DNA of 64,000 nt from Piper betle (GCA_033002965.1 JAURVB010010973.1:1-64000), one strand, 5' to 3'; shown: positions 33,482 through 46,771, numbered from the stretch's first letter. The notes: a model not told the origin generated them from the letters alone. Numbers and translations are program-made.

Positions 33482-36400
33482 TTAAGGACTAGCAGAGGAG
33501 ATGCAGATGCTCACCTTGACAACTAATCTGATGCTAGCCAAGCCAAAAGATTGAGAATGTCTCAACTGGGTTCTTGCTTCTATGGAGATCACACTAACAA
33601 CATTGTTCATCTGCTTCAAGCGTTCCAACAATCTAGTGACCATGTCTGTAACATTGCATGCATCTTCTTTGATGGCCACCTGCAACTCCAATGTTCTCTC
33701 TGAAGATGAAGATGATGATGCTCCAGATCCTTCACTAATTTGTACGTGAACTCCTTCATTATTGTTGGCCTCAATTGAAGACATTATTTGAGATGCTAAT
33801 TCTCTCGTGCTACTATTAGGTTGGGAGAGGTCTTGCTCCTGCTGCTTGATCTTCTTGTTGAGCTCTGTGACTTCATTTCTCAGAGCCTCCAGTGTTTCTA
33901 TGGCAGTAGAGAGTACTGATGCCTTGTGTTTCTACATTAAGGAAAATGTCATATTTTATACACATAAATCCTGATCAGAAAATCATATACCTATATATAG
34001 TTTCTTGTTGTTATATTTCTTCTTGATCATGATCAGTATGGGCACCATGAATTAGTGATACAGCTTACTGATACTTAGAAGAAAAGTGTTAGATCAATAT
34101 TATATATATACTCAAACCCTAAACCTTAAGCCATATATATATGAGGGCCGATTTCTTGCGCCAGAGGCAGGAAATCGGCTCTCTGCGCCACAACTTTCTG
34201 GGCCGTCCGATTACAAGGACGGCCCAGATGTATGGGTTTTTTTTAAAAAAAAATTAAAATTTGATCTGGACCGTCCGATTTCATGGACGGTCCAGATCAT
34301 CAAGCCCGCCGCCGCCCCCCCCGCCCCAACGGCCGACCACCCAGCCCCTCCGCCCCTCCGCCCCGCCTCGCCGCGACTGCCGCCCGCCCAGCCCCTCTGC
34401 CCGCCCCGCCCCCTCCCCCCTGTCCCTGCCCCGCCCTCTCCCTCCCCCTCTGCCCTTGCCCCCCGCCCCCCGCCGCAATGGCCGCCCCACCCTGCCCCCT
34501 CCCCCTCTGCCCTTGCCCCGCCCCTGCGCACGGCCCTCGCCCCACCCCCTCCTCATCTGCCCTTGCCCCGCCCCTGCCGCGACAGCCGTACCCCCCCCCC
34601 CGCCCCTGCCTCCTCTACCCTTGCCCTGCCCCCGCCGTAACGGCCGCCACGCCCCACCCCCTATATTGAAGGGTTTTTTACTTGAAAATCTGGCCTGTTA
34701 ATTATGTTTTGTTCTAGCGTGTAATCTCTACTTTAACTTCATATGTTATAATTTATATATGATTCATTTATAGTCAAGATAAATATCATTTGATTTTCTT
34801 TCCTATTAGCTTTATAGGATTAGTAATATATAATTCAAAATTAATCTAAGCCGGCGGTTAATTGTTTTTTGCTAATTACTCGGAGCTTTTATCTTTAACA
34901 ATTACGTTATTAAGGAAAATGGAAATAATTAAACCTTAAAGACATTTTTTATGATCACAATTTAATTTATACCATGTATGTAATATGCTTCGTTAATTAC
35001 TATTAATATATGTATATATATGGTTGGAAGAGGAAATTATATGTGCAAACAAAATACTAGCAAATGCAAATACCCAGGAATGAAGCAACAAATGATCATA
35101 AGAACACTTACTTTGGTTCCCGCAGGAAGAAATTTTCTAAGAGCTTGAAAAAGTTCATTCAACTTCTCCCTCCTCTTCCTCTCACCCATCATATGGTGCA
35201 ACTGATGGGGAGTCGGCCTGACCTGTTGCAATGGACCTCCTGCCTCCACTATTTCTCTGGGAATCCTTCTCAAGAATGCAATGACTCGTTTTGTCAAGCT
35301 CGGCCCTCGCCGTCGGCCACCCTCTACCCCCATCGCCGGGACATATCGCTTGAAAGCTCGTCCTCTTTTCAGGCCAACATGGGTAGCAGCTTGAGCAGCT
35401 TGCTGCTGCGCATATGATTGGTATAATGGTGGCGTGATATTGGGATGTGAAGAAATAACGGCAAGCATGGCTCTAGTCATTGCTGCATCAATGTCACTAG
35501 CTGCACTGGGCATTTGGAGAGAAGTTTGGATAATCTGAAGGGGAGAGGAAGAAGAAGATGGAGGAGCACCCGCAAGCTGGGCAGGGGCACTATCTGCAGT
35601 AGTGTAGGTGGTGGTGGGCATGTTGAAGAAGAGAGATGAGTACTCTGGGCTGCCCATGGATAGAGATATGAAGGAGGAGGAGGAGGAAGATGGGATGCCT
35701 AGCTGCTGCTGTTCCTGGCCTATCTGAGTTGCTTGTGTTTGCTGCATTAGCTCCGCACACAACTCCATGATATCCATTTGCCAACTTGTCTGCATGCATG
35801 TTGATCAACACATCAATCAAATTTGTCTCTAAGATATGGAAGCAGCATAGATACTTAATAAAGAAGATCATGGGAGCACCAAACAAATCGCTGGTTGATA
35901 ACATAATTATAACAAAGATTGGAGCATTGATGTTTGCATTACATTTCTTGAAATGGATGTTCCAAACTCAATTTCTCCTGCGTTGGATCCTAGAAAACAA
36001 ACCGTCTGCAACCACAGTTCACAAAGACGAGTATTTGAGTGAATTCCACTCATAAAATGGTGGAGAGAATGAATATTTTAGCCGATTAACTTGAAATGTG
36101 ACAGTCAGAATTGTTGGACCTTAATTCCTGCCTCCTGAAAAGAGACAAGTCAGGTTTCACTGTTAGCATTTTGAATGCAACTTTAGCTTTATATATATTC
36201 ATCATCTACCGAACATACCTTATAAAACTGCTGCTGCTCTTCATTTGTTGCCAAGCTCAAAAGTTGTGCATCTTTAAGCTCCAGATAAGGTAACCCTTCC
36301 CTGGACACAAGCCCAGGAACGCCACTGCAAAGAAACAGATGAAGTGCTCCTAGCCATTTTGACCTAAACAAGTTGTAGATATACCCACAATTCTAATGTA

Positions 36401-36807
36401 AATTAGAAATGGAAGGTACCCAAATGCAATATCGAAGATAGAAGCCCGGTAAACGTGGAAAAGGCTACGTGCAATGGCGGAGGAGGATCTAGAAGTACTT
36501 GAGCTGGCCTGATCAGTGATATCATTGCTCTCATTCCACCAACCATCTTTGCAAATCAAGATGCTATATCAAGACAAGAGAAAAACAGATAATTAATCAG
36601 ACATGGGTACTTTGAAAAATTCATCAAGTGTGGATGGGAAATATGATCATGTGGAGTGAAGGCTAGAAAGAATTATCAATGTTCATACTTGGATGGCTGG
36701 GAAGGGAAGAAGGACCATAAACAAATGTATGTGCAACCAAGCGAGCTGCCAAATAGATGGAAGAAGGCGGCTCGCCCTCCTTCATCAAGGAGAAATACAT
36801 AGTCCAT
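33482..36807 (-). CDS. BHLH041: bHLH041-like transcription factor
   Basis: Six exons join in frame to 519 aa: 36,807-36,689, 36,563-36,420, 36,324-36,219, 36,005-35,943, 35,789-35,112 and 33,931-33,482, all with GT-AG borders. The start MDYVFLLDEGGRAAF and the GCTYICLWS block match the N-terminus of plant bHLH041 proteins. Residues about 342-390 form the bHLH domain (HMMGERKRREKLN...), with the His-Glu-Arg triad of E-box binders, split by the last intron as in the family. A coiled helix and an ACT-like C-terminal region follow. It is a predicted nuclear DNA-binding regulator; its targets are unknown. Intron 5 carries a GC-rich element at 34,141-34,680. An alternative upstream ATG at 36,900 is not supported. 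Confidence 0.88.
34141..34680. mobile_element. GC-rich hairpin element, copy 2, inside bHLH intron 5
   Basis: It begins next to a short TA run. Three successive hairpins open it: 34,147-34,179 (GCCGATTTC/GAAATCGGC), 34,197-34,228 (identical to 1,857-1,888) and 34,263-34,298 (GATCTGGACCGTCC/GGACGGTCCAGATC). An extremely C-rich core of about 350 bp follows. No matching right terminal repeat was found, so it is truncated or solo-ended. Long proline- or glycine-rich ORFs over the core are composition artefacts. Confidence 0.65.
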
Positions 36808-39720
36808 GGAGGTGGATGGAGAGGGAGGCGTGAGAGAGTAACAGGAGCCGCCCTTGTGTATTAAGCCGGTGTTATTCACGTTCTTGATGCATGTTGACAC
36901 CTCTTAATTCAGAGAAACTCAACCCTCTCCTCTCCTTCCTCCCTCCATCCTATCTCTACTCCACAGAATGTAGATGAAGTTATTGGGATCAGAAAGGGCG
37001 ATGAAGAGGGTAGAATGTTAGGAGGTTGGAAAAGTAGTAAAGAGGAAGAGGCAGACAAAGGGAGATAGGCCAAGGAAGAAGTGGAAAAGTAACTAGTCAA
37101 AGTCTGTGCTCATGAGGGACCAATGTGGAAGGATTTGAAGACAGTCAAGGTAGGTGGCAGCCATACAATCAACCGAGGCAGGCCTTCATTTGTCATCTAT
37201 AACCATGCCTGGCGATGCCTGCATGTCTTCAGTATCAGCGCAATATAATGCTACTAATCGGTGAAAGAGACAGTGTTTCGATGTTGATATACATATATAC
37301 ACACACATTTTGATGCTTTTTTTTGCTAATAATTTGCACCTAGTGATGATATGTTCAAATTAGAATTTTCATATTCTTTTTGTCATGCATGAAATTTTTC
37401 TGGGTAGATCAAATTCAAGTTTCACCAATCTTTTTCAAAGCAGTAAGTTCCCCCTTTGTTTGTTTATGTAGATAAATCTAACAAAAAGGTAGAATATATC
37501 TATGTTCTAACTTCTATGGTCTGTTCCACAATATTATAATATTCATACTCTACCTACGTACTTTATATATTTCGACGTCTCTGGCAGTCATATGTATACA
37601 AATAGGATAAGTGACGTCAATAGCTTGGGCAAGACCACCCTTTGTACGAACTGAGCAGTCATTCCGTGTTTGGAAATGTTGTTCCATTATTTTAAAGACG
37701 TTGAATATTTGAGTTCAATTGATTTGCCAAAACTATGGAAGCCACAAGAATAATTCTAAAAACACATGAATGGAGAAAACACTCAACCATTTCACACACC
37801 ATATGAAATCTTGAATGCAAGCCATGACCTGATATATGAGAATGCCAGTTTGAAGAGTATACATATATATACGTAGACCAGAAAACGGTAGCTTTGTGCT
37901 TGGTTTCTGATTTGACGTGCAATTATGAAAAGGAGGTTGTGAGGTCTTTTTTCATAGCAGCGCACTTGGCCAAGCCGACGGCGATGAGTCGATGCTCGGC
38001 GAACGGCACCGGAGTCGTCAAAATTTTTTCATATGTATATATATGATTTTATTATTCATGGAAGAGGAATTAAATGTGTTTGATTCAGAAATGTTGATAT
38101 TTTTTCATTCAAAACATTCATCTCTTGTCAAAGAGGCACAACAAGTAAAAGATTTCGCATATAAACCCGACAGCTTTCCCATGACCAAACATTTACAAAA
38201 ATATAAAGGAGAAGGTTTTATTTTTCTTTGTTCTTTTTAAAAATAGAGTGAGACCATAATATTTTATAGACTAATGCGCATCATGTAAATGAAGAAATCT
38301 GGCGGGCGTGTTACGTCAGTGGTGACTGAGATAACACAAATGCGTTCTCTTGAAAAAGACTGCGTGGAATTTGCCTGTAAGGCAACATCTAATGTCATCG
38401 TTCTCATGTCTTGCTGGGTAGAGAATATATGAGAACCACATTTATTTTATCTTTTTTAGACGCTTTCATCGAAATTCTACATTACACTTGACCTTTTCTC
38501 TCAAATTCTATTTGCTCAAATCTTTGACATTAGGATTGAAGGAAAATTACCTATGCTTTCTCTGCAAATGGTTAAAGGTTTCCAGAAATTCAACTTCTAC
38601 ATAGTAGACCTCCCAGCTGATTTAAAATTTATTTTCATCAAGCATCATGCTATATTTTGTGGGTATGTGTGGTATGTTTGGTATCATATATCAGATTACC
38701 TTCTTTTTTTTAGTAGACTTGGGTTAATTAAAGAGGTGCAGACATATGGTAAGTTCCAAGGGGAGGATAAAGTGGAAATATGGTCGATTTCAAAATTAAG
38801 CCATATGAAAATATGAAAACCTATGATTTTTTTCTTTTCTGTTTTTTTTAGAAAATTAAATGTCTGGTTGAAGCCTGTTTGCTGATTGGTTTTGAGTTTC
38901 ATAATTGGGATATTGACTGAGCTTGTATTTTAGACCACCTTTTTGATTCATCTCTTTCATGATGATCCCCCTCCCTATTGCCTTTATTTATAACTAAGCT
39001 GTCTGCTAGTCAACCTTTGTTATTTAGGCTCTTCGTTTTGACATTTTATGTTTTGTTAGTTTCGTGGGTTAATTCTCCAGTTTGAAAGATAACTAATGTT
39101 TTCCTTATCTCCATAAATACATTTGTTATTTATAAAACTAGGGGGAAATGTTGGGTATGGTTGATTTTTTTTTATGTGGTCATCAACATCTTGTTTTAAG
39201 AAGGTTCAAAACCTCAAATGGTTTTTCATGCCATAAATAAATGTTATAAAGTTGGGCATCAAATATTCTTTTGAGAATATAACTATACAAGTCTCCCGAT
39301 TTCCATTTAACATGAAAATAATGTAAATAAAAACAATTAATAAGAAATAAAAATTCAATGTAATAAAATGACATAAAATTTTAAAGATTTCTTTTATATA
39401 TTTTAAAAGTATGAAAATAAGAAGAAAATAAAATATTTATTTCTCAACTATCTCCTAAATTTTTCTTCAATTTCTTATATTTTTTTAAAAAAATGTTACT
39501 TTATAAAATTTTTATATAAACTAACTTTGACTGAAAATATTTTTTTTGGACTAAATTTCTGAACATTCAAACAAAAGGAAATTTTGTAACCTCAAAATTT
39601 TACATTTTTTTAGGACAACTAAACAAACCCTAAATCTTTATAATGAGTGTAATCGAAAAAAATTATAGAAGACGACTCAAATGTACTAGATTAACAGTGT
39701 TCTATTAATTTGATCTTACA
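36808..39720. other. Intergenic region upstream of the bHLH gene
   Basis: Contains the bHLH promoter (36,808 upward) without an obvious TATA box. A short GC-rich patch near 37,955-38,020 and AT-rich sequence follow. The stretch 39,120-39,640 ends in AACAAACCCTAAA, reminiscent of a Tourist MITE end, but no matching left end was found. No gene is supported. Confidence 0.35.
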
Positions 39721-39834
39721 CCATAATTATAATGAGAAGCTGGTTCAGCATTGGTACCGGCTAGGGCATGAAAGTCACCATAATTATAATGACAAGCTGG
39801 TCCAGCATTGGTATCAGCTAGGGCATGAACGTCA
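39721..39834. repeat. 57-bp tandem duplication
   Basis: Two adjacent units starting CCATAATTATAATGA (39,721-39,777 and 39,778-39,834) differ at about five positions. Confidence 0.9.
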
Positions 39835-41455
39835 CTTCTCAGAACTGAAATTTCTCCCAATCAAATAAAGCCAGTTATGGCGTGCATGAGTCTTTTCTGC
39901 CAGTCGGCAGACAATAACATGCCCTGGCTTGTTGTAATTGCTTCCCAGAATCAAACCAAGAATAGTCTATAAAGTGTTTTCAACACAGGTATGGTAATGA
40001 ACGGAGATGTTGAAGTGCTCCGGTCAGATATGGTTATCAAATCCTCCATATATGAATCCAGTTTTAACAGAGTTAACAGCGAAAGCTTTAGATGCATTTC
40101 TAAGCCCACAAAATGTGCAAAATCATCCCGTGTAATTGACTTGCCGCACCCAACTCTTAAAACTTACAAAGGTCAAGCACCACCCAAATTTCCCGAAAAT
40201 AGTGGGATCATATCATACATATATACGATAAATCTATTTCATAATGGCTTTAGATGATGGTAAATTAGCAGTGCACTCTTCCTCTAATACGAGAGATCTC
40301 ATATAAGAAAGGTCTGAAAGCAAGAACAGACTGGTCTACTTTGAAAACAAAATGTACGAGCATCATCAGTCAAAGAAAATCAAATGAAGACTTTGATCAA
40401 TGCTGATCAAATCCGTATATAACAATATATAATGCTTTCTTTTTCATAATATATTGACAAAAGACAATTCTAAATTCCCAAAACGACGGGAAAAAGTCTT
40501 TGGCACTTAGCTTGAGAAAACCTGCAGTTTAACATATAGTGGTTGTCACTTAAAAAAAATAAAACCCATCATTTTCATTTAGTTTTGAAACATGGTCATC
40601 TACTTATATTCAACACGTTCGCACATAAATGACCCCAAGAACAGACGATTAGTATCAAGCATGCAGTACTCTGCAGTTTTTGTTTACTTTTGCTTTTATT
40701 TTTTATTACGTGTCTGCAATGTAAATATTGCAGACCTACGTACATTGATCGTTGCTAAGAAAGAAAATGATCTGAGGACACCTTATTCTCGATCCTTCTC
40801 AAATATAAAATCATAGAAACTAATAACTTCTATAAAATCATGATAAATTTGGCCCATCAGTTCTTGCAGTAAGTAGTTCTTGTCGACCTTACCACCTTAA
40901 CATTGCAGATGATCAACACAGGAGAGGCCATTCGGAAATGAAATCACCGTCGAAATGTCAGCTCTTGGAAACGTGAACAACCTTGGCCTTGAGACAAGGG
41001 ACATTGTTCTGCCACAAACAAAAACAAATTAATAACTGGGAAAAAAACTGTAAACCAGTCGATACTAGACAACAATCTATAGAGGCACGTGCAAGGAATT
41101 ATACCTAGAAACAGTATTACCCCACTCTGCTAAAGTGTTGCTCTCAACCTACAAGAATCTTTGAAAATCAAGAATAATCAGAGTGCCAATTTTCATTGCT
41201 CACTTCTTAGATCCACACCCAGATGAAATTTAAGTGCATACATCAAAAACCTATAAACAATAATAACAATAATAAATGGATACACATGGATTTTCCACAT
41301 TTGTAGAATAAATATATGACAACAAAAAACCTCACTTCCCTCACTGGCACAAAACGAGGTCACATGCACTAACACGGTGAAAATGCCTAAAGTAATTATA
41401 TGTGCGAAGCTCATATAACAGCTTCCTAAATTTACAAACTCTAAGTTTAAAAATG
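39835..41455. other. Intergenic and 3' flank of the thioredoxin-like gene
   Basis: No gene is supported. Two small minus-strand blocks with splice-like borders, about 41,105-41,151 and 40,930-41,010, lie downstream of the thioredoxin-like stop codon. They could belong to an alternative 3' end; this is uncertain. Confidence 0.35.
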
Positions 41456-44276
41456 TTATCTGGAGCTGCTTTCAGTACGCTTATCCGGTGGTTTAGCAGA
41501 GCCAAGAAGGTCAATATCACCAACTCCAGTAGGAGGTCCAATGCTGCAACGCGCAGTATTATGAGTGTTGATTGCATCTTTTATTTTCTGAAACTGTACA
41601 GTTAAAAGACAATATCAACATTTAAAGCATGAGAGAGATTATAATCATTCATGTTATCATAAGGTAACATAAAACAAGATGACTAAGCTAGTTCCCCATG
41701 CTCAAAGATTCTCAAGCCAGAAAGATGCAGAACAAAGATGCAAAACAGTAAAGTGCCCTTTCATGGTCCATAGACAATAAGAAAAACTAACCTTTGCAAG
41801 GGAGCATGAAAAGGATTCTAATAACCCATCAGCTCCACGATAAAAATGGAAGTAGGGAAGAACTTTCACGTTCAATCTCTTGCACATTGGCTTATTTTCA
41901 TCAAAGTTTACTTTAAGGAAACGAATATCAGGATGTTCTTCAGCAGTCCTGCAAAGCTGGGTATACTTGTAAACAATTAGTACCAGGTAACAAAAGAAAT
42001 CAGATTCATTAGAAAATAAATTAAACATAAATTATCACATCAGTCATAGCAGTAATTAGCAAAAGTTTACAAATTGAGCAAGTTCCGGAACAAATTATTC
42101 ACTCATAAATCCCACCTCACGGGTGTCAATTGAAATTTTGAGAATTCTAAAACACCAAAAAAAGGTCTTAAATTTCTTTGTGAACTTTTAAAAAGATTTC
42201 CATCTGCCAAATGTTACAATTATCAATGCACAAAATTATAGACTCTAAATCTATAAGGTGAAGGTTCAAAAGAAATACTTATTGATAAGATAGGTGTAAA
42301 GAGCCACAGGAATTATTGAAAGAAAAATGACATAAAAATATGAGGATTTCATATTTATGTATGTACTTGTTTAAGGACAATTTTCCGGCCCTTCAAATTT
42401 ACACTGACACTCCTGAATCCTCATATTCAAGAGAACAGGCATTGATGAAGGTTATTTGAAATGACATGAGGTTGGCAAATAAAACCAAGAGGGCTGCATT
42501 TCCAGAGGCAGCTCTAGAATCAAAGGGAGATCAACAGGATTCAATAGAAAAATGAAAGTTAATTTTACTTGATAAACAAACTAACTATTTCAAGAATCTT
42601 GCTCTGCTGCTTATTTTGGGAAGTCATATTTATTTGCAAGATGCTTTCAAGACTGCGGCCAACTGGATAAAATAAAAGGTATTGCCAAACTTAGTCATTA
42701 ACACAGTTCGATGAAATTGATAAGAAAATTTCAAAACCCAGCTTTAAATAAATACTATGCAGTGCGCTATCTAGAAAATTAAAAGAAAAATTCCACTTGG
42801 TTGATAATGCTGAGTCAGAGGAAAGGGAAGAAAGGTTCGTGGATCTAATTACACAGCATTCTATTTAGAGTAACAGTCCTTCATTACGTTTCTATTTTCT
42901 AGTTTATTTCTCATTTTAAGATTTTGTAGTTGCAGGAGAAGTTGCTTGCCTAGTCATGCAATAACTAGTTTAATTAGTTGTTTTCTACTAAAAAGCTTAG
43001 AACATATAACGTTGATGCAACCTTTACTACCAGAAAGAGAAGGCAACAACTATAAGATATAGTTTTACCGAAAGTTACTTTGAGCAATTTTCTAAACACT
43101 AATGATAACTTAAATCAAGTATGGTAGGCAAGCGGTTGAACTATACCTCCAAATACCAATCCGTATGATCGACAAAATGCTCATGTGATGCCTACTTCTA
43201 CAATGTTTGAGTTATTAAAATAAACCATGTGTGACGTAAGCATCATCCTCTCAGTAAAATATGTTTCAAACTATGATCAAAACTCAACAGGCAAGCACCC
43301 AGAAAACAAAGAAGATGACGTACAGAAAAACAAATACCCTGGGAAACAATGCTCGACATGACCCACACCACGTCCCATAAAACTCAACGACCACAAGCTT
43401 GTCCCCTGCTTCACTTAATGCAGCTATAAACTCTTCCGTGGAGTGAATATCAACCATATTTGAAGCGTTTCTCTCCCACCACTTGGGCCCTGCTTCGTTC
43501 TCCGCAACGGCTGCCTGTATTTAAAAGCATCCTCAAGCAACAAATCGTATAAGAATTTTTTTAAAAAAAGAAAAAAGAAAAAAAAATCCTATATGACATT
43601 TGACCCTCCACATTTTAATGCAATAGCATTCAATCCCTCATATTTATTCTTTATCAACCAAAAAAACCCATTCATTTTGCATGAGATTCTTCCCAAAAAG
43701 TTTTGCATGGATTTAACACATTCTTTGATAACAGGCGATATAGCAGTTAAAAAAAGCAATCAGTTTAACTAAAAACATAACTCCATATGCCATCAAACTC
43801 CATACATTTAAAATGACTCTCTGATTATTCTTTCTGTCAAAAATTAAAAGGTTGCCTTTTTTACATCAGATTTAGCTAAAAAACAGTCAAATGATACTGC
43901 ATAGAAGAAATCATCATCCCCTTGCCAAAAGTGGACAAAGCAGCTAGCAAACCGACCACCATTTACACTCCATTAATAACAAATCCCTCGTCCCACTCCA
44001 CAAATCACCCAAAAGCCAAAAAGAACAGTCACAAACCCGCGATCCTGTCAAACAAAAAACTGGGCAATCATCCGAAAACCCAAAGAAAACAAAAGGCGGT
44101 ACCTTGAGAGAAGAGAGCCTCTCCCGGTGCCTGTAGACGAGCGGAGGAGGCGAAAGGAGCTTCCTTTCCCGTGGCTGCTTCAGGGAGAGGTGCAGTTGGA
44201 GGCAAGGGAGTGTGGAGAGTGGGAGGGATGGGAGAGAGAAGGAGGGGCGGGACGGTCGGAGGCTCACATCCGCCAT
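41456..44276 (-). CDS. TRXL2: Thioredoxin-like 2, chloroplastic (ACHT-type)
   Basis: Four exons join in frame to 217 aa: 44,276-44,103, 43,514-43,338, 41,956-41,792 and 41,593-41,456, all with GT-AG borders. The first exon is Ser/Leu/Pro/Arg-rich and acid-poor, as expected of a chloroplast transit peptide. Exon 2 carries PKWWERN and the redox site WCGSC. Exon 3 carries [14 protein letters not shown], the cis-proline segment [10 protein letters not shown], and ESFSCSLAK. These match the atypical Cys/His-rich thioredoxins (thioredoxin-like 2), which transfer oxidising or reducing equivalents to stromal proteins. Start choice: ATG at 44,276 follows a GC-rich leader; the in-frame ATG at 44,315 is possible but would weaken the transit peptide. 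Confidence 0.9.
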
Positions 44277-45228
44277 TGATGGGAGCTCGGCCACCTCTGC
44301 GCCCCCCTCCCCCAATCAAATATTGTTGGGATTGCTCGGAGCTTAAACGGGTCTTAAACGGACCCACTATGGCCCGCTTGCATTGCACCACACGTTCATG
44401 CGGTCCAATTTGAGAAAAAGGTGGTGTCAAACGTGTATGAATCTTCTTTTGTTAGGTGCATCTTTTCTTGGTTTTTTTTTTGTAATTTTTTTTATTAAAC
44501 TCGGAAGAAACAAGTAATTAAACAAGTTTAAAATAAAAATAATCATCGAATTCAAATACTCGGCACATTATTTATCCAAAATTTGGGTTAAAAATTATAC
44601 AAATTCTATCATAATTTTATATATCATATTGCAACATCCAATTGTACATCTGATTTTACCTTTTGTATCACTACTTTTTTTTAATTTTGTACGGTTTAAA
44701 TTTTTGTATCATTTTAATATGTATCTAATTTTTTAATATGAAATATTTATAATTATTTTTAAAAATCTGAATATTTTAACCGATGTTCAATAAAATATTG
44801 ATGACAAAATAAGTTTTTAATATTTAACAATATATTTTATTTATAATTTTAAAATCAAATTAAACACAATTTGACCAAATATATTTCATGTTGACTACAA
44901 ATTTGACATAGTAACAGTATGATATTTAAAACTATGAATTCGACTATCAACATTATTTCATTCATAATTGTATTAATCTTCCCTTTCAAGATTAAATAAA
45001 AGAAGAAATTAATAGTTATAAATGGAGTCCATTTGCACGTTTCCATATTTTTTTATAAGCAGATTATTTACGCAAGTGTTATCTTTGTCTTATTTTTATA
45101 AATATAATGTCGTATATTCTAGGAAAATGATAATAAAAAGGAGTAATGAATGAAGAATAATAATAATACTGATTAATTGAGTAATATAGGCCACAATGAC
45201 GGATTGAATGGCCGGAATAGAAATGATG
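44277..45228. other. Intergenic region upstream of the thioredoxin-like gene
   Basis: GC-rich close to the gene, then strongly AT-rich from about 44,460. No gene or repeat was recognised. Confidence 0.4.
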
Positions 45229-45843
45229 TCATGCCTCGCGAATCCAACCTTTAGGATGAGGCAAGCCCTCCCTTCCCCCAGATGTAATCATCAAATCCCC
45301 GTCAAGCCCAGCCTTTTCTTTCTCCTCTTGATCACTCTCATCGTCTTCTTCACAATCCATCACAATTTCGATAATGATCAGCTTCCTCCCACCCCGGGAA
45401 TAGCTCCTTTGCAGTTGCCCAATGTATTCTGATGCAAACGCCATCCTCAAAGTTATGGAAAATAAACTACAACATCCACATCAGGTGATTAGAGTATTAG
45501 AGAATGTAATATCCTATAAAATTAAGCTGCTTCAATAGCTTTTTCTTCTTGATCAACATCGCAAATAAAATGATTTTATTGACACCTTTAGAAGGACAAC
45601 ATCACAAGAAGGAATACGGTCGACGAACATGTTGCCGGCGACTAGGCTGACTCTGTTGCACTCCGGCGCCGCCTCCACCACACGGGGAAGGTCAAATGTT
45701 GGGCATTTGATACAAAGGAAAGCCCCCGCCACCGCCCTCATGGCTGCACCGGTGCCGCCCCCCACATCTACCATGGATCGTACGTCTTGCAGCACCGGTG
45801 CCGCCCCCCACTTATGATTAATTAAATCAAAAAGACTGAGCAA
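45229..45843 (-). pseudogene. Plant O-methyltransferase (COMT-like) remnant
   Basis: Two minus-strand blocks match plant class II O-methyltransferases. The first (45,843-about 45,590) holds the SAM-binding motif VDVGGGTGAAMRAVA, then FDLPRVVEAAPEC and SLVAGNMFVDRIPS.DVVLLK. The second (about 45,450-45,229) holds VEIVMDCEEDDESDQEEKEKAGL and GGRE. The N-terminal dimerisation half, the segment with the catalytic His (HDW..E), and the true C-terminus are missing. The second block ends in a stop inside the family's C-terminal region. Twenty bases (GCACCGGTGCCGCCCCCCAC) are repeated at 45,746-45,765 and 45,792-45,811, disturbing the sequence before the SAM motif. It is therefore a fragment, not a gene. 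Confidence 0.8.
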
Positions 45844-46234
45844 ATAAAAAAAACGTTTTTTTTATGCTTCTTTAAAATTATAACGTGGACTATTTTTCTC
45901 TACCCAAAAAGCATGGAGGAAAGTTTTTCCATCCCACTTTAATCTGATCCACTCCACTTTTTTTACCTTTGAAAATTGAGGAATATTTTTTAGCAAGGAA
46001 AAAATTTAGAAAAATAATCGCAAATGCTCACCTTAAAACACTTCCAAATCCAAAAGAATATAGAATTTTTTCAGCAACAAAAATTTGTGTGGAGAAGACA
46101 GGGAAAAAATGCATAGAAAAATCTTTTTATATTAATATTAGATAAAAATTATTTAACACTATTAAAGGAAGAATTATATTTAGCAAATTATAACTATAAT
46201 ATAGGGTATCGTGTAGTTTTTTTTTACTTTTTAC
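45844..46234. other. AT-rich intergenic stretch
   Basis: No feature was recognised between the methyltransferase remnant and the (TA)n-flanked element. Confidence 0.4.
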
Positions 46235-46729
46235 TATATATATATATATGAGTTTCGATTGTCTGAACAAGGGGCAAAAAATTTTTCTTAGACGACCTAG
46301 ATCTATTTTTTTCACAAATAAAAAACCCTAAACCCTTCCACTAATGGCGCCAAAGGTGGTCACGTGTTCATGCTTATCAAATCTAGCTACATGGGGCTGC
46401 CATGGCTTGCCGGATTTTTTTTTAAAGGTGCAGCTAGATATAGATGCTGTCGACTAGGTCCGGCCGCCACGGGTTGGTCCTACCATCCCTCGACAAGATC
46501 TAGCAAGAGGACTATAAGGTCCAACCAGCGGCAGCCGAACCTTATAAATAAAAAAACATTAGTTAGTTAGGGCTCAAACAACATGTCATAGCTGAAACTC
46601 TGGCTACTGACAAAGGAGGGAATGGATGTGTTTTATTTATTTTTTATTTTTTATCAAATCTGGCACGTACTTTTTATCTGATCACCCAGATTAGAATTGG
46701 GAAAAAACTCTCTGCCTTGGCTTGTGAAA

Positions 46730-46770
<41 letters not shown>
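46235..46770. mobile_element. Element related to the GC-rich family, copy 3, between (TA)n tracts
   Basis: The left end (GGGGCAAAAAATTTTTCTTAGACGACCTAGATCT) resembles the left end of the copy at 1,807. The right end read in reverse (AAGTTTCACAAGCCAAGGCAGAGAGTTTTTT) is a weaker partner. (TA)n runs flank both sides: 46,235-46,249 and 46,734-46,770. The core is moderately GC-rich with no gene. Confidence 0.5.

Positions 46771-46771
<1 letters not shown>

Noticed and set aside
34086..34701. Long proline-, alanine- or glycine-rich ORFs on both strands
   Set aside because: All six frames are open because of the C-rich composition of a transposable element; no conserved domain.
39120..39640. Second Tourist-like MITE
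   Set aside because: Only the right-hand AACAAACCCTAAA end is convincing; no matching left end or TTA duplication was found.
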